From the NCBI GenBank assembly GCA_022315425.1, contig JAIUPT010000013.1, positions 682,001-746,000 of the forward strand: a DNA stretch of 64,000 nt, written 5' to 3'. The notes below the pieces were generated by a model, which searched no databases, was not told where the DNA came from, and worked only from the letters and a program-made list of their open reading frames with translations. The position numbers were made by a program, and so were the translations under genes. This document shows positions 56,885 to 64,000 of this stretch, one piece after another; positions within the stretch are counted from its first letter, which is position 1; each line of letters begins with the position of its first letter. Source of the DNA: Pseudevernia furfuracea (Eukaryota > Ascomycota > Lecanoromycetes > Lecanorales > Parmeliaceae).

Positions 56885-59800
56885 CGACTTTCTTTCGATC
56901 GACTAAAATCTTTATAGAGAAACAGAACAGTAATATAAGCAATGAGAGTCTCTGTTATCGTCGCAGTCTAAAATATTATCGAAGCCTCTGACGTTCACAG
57001 CATTAAACTAAGAATCGAGAATTTTAAATACTTCGACTCTAATTATAAGAGCGAGCGTAATGAGTCGATCGTTAGCTTCGATCGTCACGTCTATTATCGT
57101 GACATGTTCGTATAAATCGATTATTCTAAGAATCTTATTAAGAATCATAGCGAGAAAAAATTACGATTATTAATTATTTAAACTTTTCAAGAAGATGTCT
57201 TGATTTAATATTTTATCGAGCTTAGTGAGCTTAAGAAGAATCTGTTACGAGAAGCTTTTATGAATCACTAATATTAAGTCTTCATTAGACGCTTTCGATA
57301 AAAGAGATCAGAGACTCAAAAAGTCTTAAATAGTTATTCTTATTCTTTATAAAATATAAAGAACGATCGTACTTTTCGTTTATATATTTAAGATATTATT
57401 AGATATATTAAAGCAACTTAGCTGTCGCTGTATAATCAGCTCTTATTAACATATATTAAAATGCATTATAAATTTCGTATACATCTTATAGAGTCGTTAT
57501 TTATTATTATTCTATCTAGCTTTCTCGAGTAATTCGATGTCAAGATCAATATCTTTTATGATATTATAAGAGATAAGCTAGACTCTAGTCGATATCAAGT
57601 TTAATAATAACTTAACAGAGTCAAAGATAAACAAGATCAACATCAATCTTCGTCTTTACGATAGCTGAAGATTGAACGTTAAATTTCATTTAGATCTTTC
57701 GTATCATTTAATTAAGATCAATATTATTCTTCTTCATATCGATCTGAGTAATCTCTCTTTTAGAGTTATTAAAGATCGTTCTATTCGAATTATAATAATC
57801 AACAACAATAATCTCAGCAGTCGTTTTAATAAACACTCGTATTCGTAAATCGATCACTACAACAAATTATAGATTAAGAGTATACTTCTTCAAACTATCT
57901 TAGTCGAAATAATTATCTCGTAAGATTATAAGAGTATATAAAACAAGAGCAATAAGATCTTAAATACTTTATTAAAGACTTTATTAATAACGAAAAGTAA
58001 CGTATTATAACGTATTTAGAATCGAAGAAAGTAATTGACGAAGAAGACTTATTAAATTAATAAAAATTATTTAACGAGAATAAAGCTAAGAAAGACTTTT
58101 ACGAGAATAAAAATCTTAATTATTATTATTCTCGCGAGAATAATTTATATTAGTTTAAGACTTATTTCGCTACGTCAATTATAGCGAGATTCGTTCGCTA
58201 TCTTCTTTATCGAGCACGATTCTTATTTAAAAATACGTTATATAAGCACGTTCGTAGTCAGGAATATTAGCTATTAAAGACTTTCTTTCAGAAATTTTAA
58301 CTATTAAAAGCTTTTAAATCTTTGAAGCCTTTCGTAGTCTTCGAGGCTCACGCAAATCATATCGTCGAAATCATTAAATCGATCGCTAAGAAGTTTATCG
58401 TAGCATTAAAATATTTGTTACGACTTTATTATTATCTTCGTACTATAATAAAGTTGAATTCTTAAATAATAATTAAACTCGTCTGTTGAAATATTAAGTG
58501 TTTTATAACTCTTATTAATCGTATCTTCTTATAAGCTTAATTATCTCAGCATAAGATTCTTTAAAAGAATTTATCTCTTGTCGTTCGTGATATTAAATCG
58601 AATAAGCACATTACAGTCGAATATGTTAATCTTAATATATACGTATCGAAGCATTATAAGAATAATATCAGATCTATATAAATCTTGCTTAGACGATAGA
58701 CTTTTATAATAAACGATCTAAGAGCAAAGATACTTATCGAGATAAATATTCTCGTTCTCGAAAATATCGACTTAATTATTTCTATTCGCACTAATTATAT
58801 TAATAATTAAAATATCATATTTGAACTTATTATAACATCTTTAACGAGATTCTTTATTAAGCAGAAAGTAATTCTCGAGAAAGTCATTTTAATATTAACT
58901 TATTCACATATGACTATATTCGTATTATATAAGAGTCTATTAGTCGATGACTATATGTTTAAATCGATTAATGAATATTCTATCACGTTGTTTGTCGCAG
59001 TGATTAACGCGTCGTTTCACGCTATTATAACACGTAACGACTTCGATCGATTAATTCATTTACTTAAGAAGCTATAAATGAATTCTATTATGAATCTAAA
59101 AGTCGACGAATATTATTATTTAAATGACTTCGAGAAAGCTTAAGAACTCGTTGTTAGATTATCAAGAAAAGCTTATTATATCGCTTAAAGTAAGAAAATC
59201 TTTATCGCTTTAATAAGTCATCTGCGAGAGAATTTAAATTTATTTAAAAAAGTCTTTCGTAATTTCTCTTCTGCATTAAAAACTACTATAATTAATAAAG
59301 TAATTATTTATGAATTATTAATTGTTCTCGTTAAGCTAAGAATAGTTATCAAGAAATTCGTTAAAATATAAATTAATAGAGACAATACGATAAAGCTATT
59401 TAAGAAAGACTAAATACGTATTTTTCTTCATATCGATTAAGAGTTAAAGATTATTAATCAATTAAAGATCTATCTCTTAGAAATCAAGAATCGTATTATA
59501 GTAGATAAAGTCTTTAATAAGTTATAATTATAGAGCAGACTTGAGTTTACTAAGTAATCTATTTAATCTATTTTTCTATATTTATAATATATAAGATTTT
59601 TTCTAATAACATCAATCACGAGAGATCGATAATCAATATTAAAAGACTAAATCAAGTCTTTATTCGAGACGTCTATTCTTTATCGCCTTAAGGCGAAATC
59701 ATATCATTTATCGCTAATTGTTTTTATATAATATATGTGAATAACGCTGCTTTATTTTATTAATAAAGAATATATTTATCGAATCGATTTAAACAGACTA

Positions 59801-61286
59801 TCGTCACTCATCGAGAATAAAAGATATTTAATATTGATTTGATTTGATTTTTATACTCGTTTCTATCTAAACTGCGAAAGATAATTACGAGCTACTTCGT
59901 AGACAATGATTTTCTGCATTATTGTATACGTAAGAGAAATCTTTAAGTGTCGTCGTCTAGCGTACGTGTCACTTAGAATAAAAACTTTTACTTTCTACTT
60001 AGACGCACGCTGCATATCACACTAAGTATTATAACATTCAGATCTTGACTAATTATACGATAAGAACGTTATCTGCTTCTCGAATTAATCAAAAAGTCTA
60101 ATCTAACTGCGTGATACACTGAATCACGACGTTGCGCGACGGGGTCGCGATTAATATAGTTGTAACGACTATACTATATAGAGAAAAGACGATGTTGAGA
60201 TAATATAATTACGACTTACTTCGTAATTAGTCTGATATCACTAATCTCGATGAACGAGATCGATTTTAATAATAATGTAAGTTATTCGAGAGACTCGAGA
60301 GCTTGCGCTTTTATATTTGCGTTCAACTATCGAATAAAAAGATCGATAATTACAGTTAACGTTAGATCTTAGAGCGGGATTTAACGAGAGAGATAGAATA
60401 TCGAGATAAAGAATATCGATTACGTATCGTTACTGCTTCGATAGTTGACGTTATTGACTTAGATTACTAACTCGAACGAGAATAAGAAGTTCTCGTATTC
60501 ACGCGTTCGTCTGAAGTCTTAACGCGATCTCGCGTTATAAAAACTCTGCTTAGAAAAGACAAGATTCTGAGAAGAGAGTTCGACGCGCGATTAATCGATT
60601 TCTATATAGTATTGTTATTCGTTGAGCACGTAAAGCTGATTTTAGAGAGTGAATTCTATAATAAATATGTCGAGAAGGCTCTATAGAAGAATAGATGTTA
60701 TCGTTGAGAATAGAGCGCGATAGACGTACGAACGCACGCGACAGCGAGAGCGAGAGTTGAATATCTTCTTGATATGAGCATAATCTAAACTATTTCGACT
60801 TTGTTTTTCGTTATTTTCGTTACGTTGTATTCTCGAAGCGAGCATCGTGAGAGAGAAGATAAATATTTATAATCTCTTCGATCATATCGAGATCACACGC
60901 TCTCGCGCAGCTGATGTGAAGTGACTAGCTACTAATATGTCTTTTATCTCTAATCACTCGACACTTCTTAGACGCAAAGTGAGCGCGTTGCTGCGAGATT
61001 TGTTTTCGTTCGTTCGTTATTGCTGTTGCTACTGCTAATCTCGCTCGCGTCGCGTCGTCGCATCGTCGTATCGTTCTTATCTCTCTGAGATCACTTAACT
61101 CTGTTACACACTGCAAGCAACGCTGGGCCGTTGTTTATAGCGATAGCAGGTTCGTAGCCGACAGCACGTACAGCTGAATCTCGTTGTCAGTCAATATCTA
61201 ATATATCTTTAATAAGATATTATAATTCTTTAATATATGTATAAAGATAAATTAATCGTCTGCTGCGATCTTTTAAATCTTTTATT
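56885..61286 (+). mobile_element. Gypsy-D: RIPed Ty3/Gypsy Gag to reverse transcriptase, twice interrupted
   Basis: A plus-strand frame with stops. Gag from about 56945 (KLRIENFKYFDSNYKSERNE, then HLIESLFIIILSSFLEQFDV), a Gln/Asn/Ser-rich linker (57800-57860), a Cys/His-poor middle part, and the reverse transcriptase start near 59640-59822 (RSIINIKRLNQVFIRDVYSL, then AALFYQ and KIFNI). The SINE-like copy 2 splits it at 59834; the frame resumes at 61205 (MGYKNSLVYV, INRLLRSFK) and is cut again by LINE B at 61287. LTRs not found. Confidence 0.75.
59835..61192 (-). mobile_element. SINE-like non-autonomous retroposon, copy 2
   Basis: Same element as 16600-17952, minus strand, 1,358 bp, with the tail ATCAAATCAAATC. 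Target duplications GATATTTAATAT (59823-59834) and AATATCTAATAT (61193-61204) differ by two transitions. Same 5' start as copy 1. The ORF 61116-60925 is not kept in copy 1 and is not called. Confidence 0.75.
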
Positions 61287-64000
61287 CAAAGATTTGATTT
61301 GATTTTATACTCGTGTCTACTCAAGCTACGGAGAGTAATTACGGGCTACTGCTTAGACTGTATTACAAGAGAAATCTTTCTTCGACTAGTCGAAACAGGG
61401 TAAAAACTCTCGCTATTCTTTCTTATCGCATCTTCTTGTCGTATAGTCTTTCTATCACACTGCGTTCTCTAGTCTATTCGTACGAATTCGTGTGTCTTCT
61501 TGAAGTACTTGTTGCTGCTTCTATTATTGCCTGTCATATAGCTGCTTCTTAGTCAGCGAGAACTATTCTAGAAGGTCAATCGAGATCAGTCATCGCGCTG
61601 CGACCTTTGCCCCTCGCGGGGTTATTAGCATCTCTCTCAGATCAGCTGTCTTAGTCTTCTTTAGAAGAGTTTGTCTCTCGCTTCTCAGCCTTAAGTAGAA
61701 TAGGAGAACGTGTCTAATATTCTATTTTCTTTAGTCACACTCGTATACGAAAGAGAGTATTTCAGAGACTTTGCACATATATAGAAAGTGTGCTAGATCA
61801 ATCTTCTCTGTTCGTAGCTGAGTTAGAGCGAAGCTCTCTGCTTTTGTTAGACCTTCATGAAGAGATCTTCTATTTGATTATAGATCTTCTCTTTGTGCGA
61901 GACTGCGTCGTTCTTCTAAGATATCAGTCTAATACTAAGCTTACACTGCTTCTTAGACTGCTTTCTATTAGTCTTTAACAAGGTCTCTAGCTCTTCTTGA
62001 TATTCTTTCTTCGTCAGATATCTATAGAGAGTTTCAATTTTCGAGTCGAAGCGTTCTTAGAGCTCACTCTTCTTTATCTTTTACTGAGATCTGAAGAACT
62101 ACTCGTCTTTTATCTCGTTTCTCTCTTAGCTTTCTTCGAATTCTCGTATTTTCTAGCTTCGTAACGAAGTGACTATCTCTAAGTGCTTGATTTCGAAGTA
62201 CTGCTTAATTTATCGTGATCTAAAGAGAGAAAATCCCTATCTTCGCTTCGACGACTCTCTTATTGATGACTTTGTATATCTCGACTACTCTTCGCAGACA
62301 TTTATTCTGTATAGTCTCTAGAGTCTTGACGTGAGATCGCTTGTTATCTCGAAGATCTCGTGATGTGTGTCACGTTGCTGCTGCGTATGTCATCGCTGAT
62401 CGTACGACAGAGCTATACACTTGTCTTGCTTTGTTTAATGTGACGCCTCATGTTGAGACTGCAGTTATTGATAGTGCTCTGCATTGCGATTTCATCTTGA
62501 TCTTGACTTCTCTAATATGAGATTCTCAACGAAGTTTGCCGTCGATCTGCAGTTTTAACACGCGAATATTAGTCTTTGACTTTGTCATTATAGAGTCTAG
62601 GTCGACGCTGACTCTCATATTGAACTTCTCTGAACTTCTTGTCAGGTGAATTAGCTCGTATTTCTTTGACGCGAACGTCGCTTTATGAGTCTCTGTTCAT
62701 TGCAGATAGATTTCGTGTGCTTTTCTAAGAGTCTCGCAGTTTGTCTCAGTGCTCTTCTCATATATTAATAGATAAATATCGTCAACGAATTCTTCTACTT
62801 ACAGTTTCAACTTGATCTTCGTATATCTCTCAATCAAGAAAGCGTTGAAGAATAGAAAAAGAATAGACGACATCGAAGATCTCTATGAAATTCTCGTCTC
62901 TGTAGACTTCAGTCTGCTTGTTATTCTTCTTAGAGTGAGAGAGATTTCTCTGTCAGTAAGAAAGTTTCTTATTTAGTTTATAATTAGCTTCGAGATCTTC
63001 TTCTGTCTAAGATTGTGAAGCAGACGATAATAAGAGACGTTATCGAAAGTCTTTATTATATCTAGTAAGAGAAGACTAGTAACTTTGTTCTTCTCACAAT
63101 CTCAGACTGTGTGCACTGCATCTATTATCGTTTTTAAAACTATCTTCGTAAATCTCTTTCTTCTAACTCTTATCTGTTTTGACGAAAGAAGATTATTATC
63201 TTTTACGTAATTATTAAGTTTGCGCGCAATTATTGTCTTCAGTGTCTTTTTCAGTGTACTTAAGAATATTATTAATTTATACGACTTCGGTTCGGAGTAG
63301 TTCTCCTTCTTTGGCTTTCTTAACACAATAATGTTAGTCTTACGAAACTTCTTAGAGTGATAACTCACGTTTACGCATGTCTGAAATAAGTGTCTAAACT
63401 TGGAGAGCAGCTTCTCTGTAACTAGTCTTAGAAAGCGATTTGACAGGCCATCTATCTCTGAAGCTTTGTCTGGTTTTGGTCTGAAGATAGTCTTGCGTAT
63501 CTCTTTCTTCGTGATCTGGCTATTCATTGACAGCGAAGAAGAATAGACTGCTTTTAGAATATCGGAGATATCTGTCTGAGGGGGAGAAGAAAAGAAAGTC
63601 TTTCTCAGAGCATTAACTTTTTCTTCAAACGTAGTGACTAAACTCTTCTCTGTTCTTCTTATTGACGGGAACTTCGATAGAGGCTTGAAATATGTGTTAT
63701 CGTTTCTCGCTTAGCTGACTATGTCTTAGATTTCTTTAAATGATTACGTCATCTCGTGTACTTCTCTGCGAAAGTGAAGAGTCTTGATCTTACTTATTAT
63801 CTTATTTCTCTTCTTGAGTGTCGCTCTTTATGCGTGTTTTACGTGCTCGTTACGACTAACTCGATATCGAGATATCTTAGTCTTCGCTTTCTTTGTTGCT
63901 AGACTGCACTCTTCGTCTCAGAATAACTTGTCTTTCTCTGACGACTTAGCTCACGATACTATGTTCTTTATTATCTTATTAAGTCCTCTATAGAGCAGAC
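61287..64000 (-). mobile_element. LINE B: Tad-like non-LTR retrotransposon, cut by window edge
   Basis: Closely similar to LINE A over the whole shared length, same strand. The 3' end is at about 61287 with a TTTGATTTGATTTT tail complement instead of a pure T run. The reverse transcriptase box FVDDIYLLIYE lies near 62795-62765. The 5' part lies beyond base 64000. Open frames on the plus strand (61313-61552, 61790-61978, 63784-63993) are shadows. Confidence 0.87.
63102..63527 (-). pseudogene. LINE B reverse transcriptase fragment (longest open part)
   Basis: 141 open codons: FRPKPDKASEIDGLSNRFLR (the KAPGxDG-type box of LINE reverse transcriptases), FRHLFQTCVNVSYHSKKFR, TNIIVLRKPKKENYSEPKSY, then RRKRFTKIVLKTIIDAVHTV. 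It matches LINE A at 49800-49380. Both ends are bounded by RIP stops, so it is a fragment of ORF2. Confidence 0.85.

Noticed and set aside
61313..61978. Plus-strand ORFs in LINE B
   Set aside because: Antisense to the LINE 3' region and ORF2; they are shadows and are broken in LINE A.
7766..64000. Mitochondrial DNA or AT-rich organelle insertion
   Set aside because: Despite the AT richness, the content is Gypsy, Copia and LINE sequence with nuclear target duplications and transition-type mutation.

Overview
The window looks like a chromosome segment of a filamentous ascomycete (Pezizomycotina). The left 7.3 kb is compact and normally composed, with three genes whose introns are 47-69 bp and have typical fungal splice sites. 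From about 7.77 kb to the right edge the DNA becomes very AT-rich and holds only broken transposable elements. The mutations are C-to-T and G-to-A transitions of the kind made by repeat-induced point mutation (RIP). CpG is conspicuously spared. I cannot name the species.

Gene part (1-7315): the 3'-truncated RGP1 gene (partner of Ric1 in the Rab6/Ypt6 exchange factor, minus strand), an RRG9-like mitochondrial protein gene (minus), and, divergently, a three-exon WD40 gene of the MABP1/WDR62 family (plus). A 727-bp TA-flanked inverted-repeat element (7766-8492) marks the edge of the AT-rich desert.

Desert, first block (8941-42599): one Ty3/Gypsy chromovirus, here Gypsy-A, with 185-bp LTRs and an ATTTT target duplication. 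It has been stretched from about 7.3 kb to 33.7 kb by nested insertions. In order these are an iteron-ended element (11158-12411), a deleted Ty1/Copia element (13179-15376), a 1.35-kb SINE-like element (16600-17952), a minisatellite-bearing element (about 18354-19765), Gypsy-B copy A (21252-33801) and Gypsy-B copy B (34227-41807). Gypsy-B copy A itself holds five later insertions. Most junctions have target duplications, and most empty sites can be read in a second copy in the window.

The most unusual object is a young, non-RIPed, 2,865-bp LTR element (23105-25969) with identical LTRs. Its only substantial protein is a Gag-like protein with an N-terminal BIR (inhibitor-of-apoptosis type) zinc domain and two C-terminal C2HC fingers. 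It appears to be self-primed in the manner of Tf1, as does an 86-bp-LTR mini-element at 31528-33033.

Desert, second block (42605-64000): degraded Gypsy pieces (Gypsy-C, -D, -E and the 3' end of Gypsy-B copy C), two Tad-like LINEs (47576-52312, and 61287 to the window end), a second copy of the SINE-like element whose 3' end matches the LINEs, and a second minisatellite element. No intact host gene was recognised after 7315.
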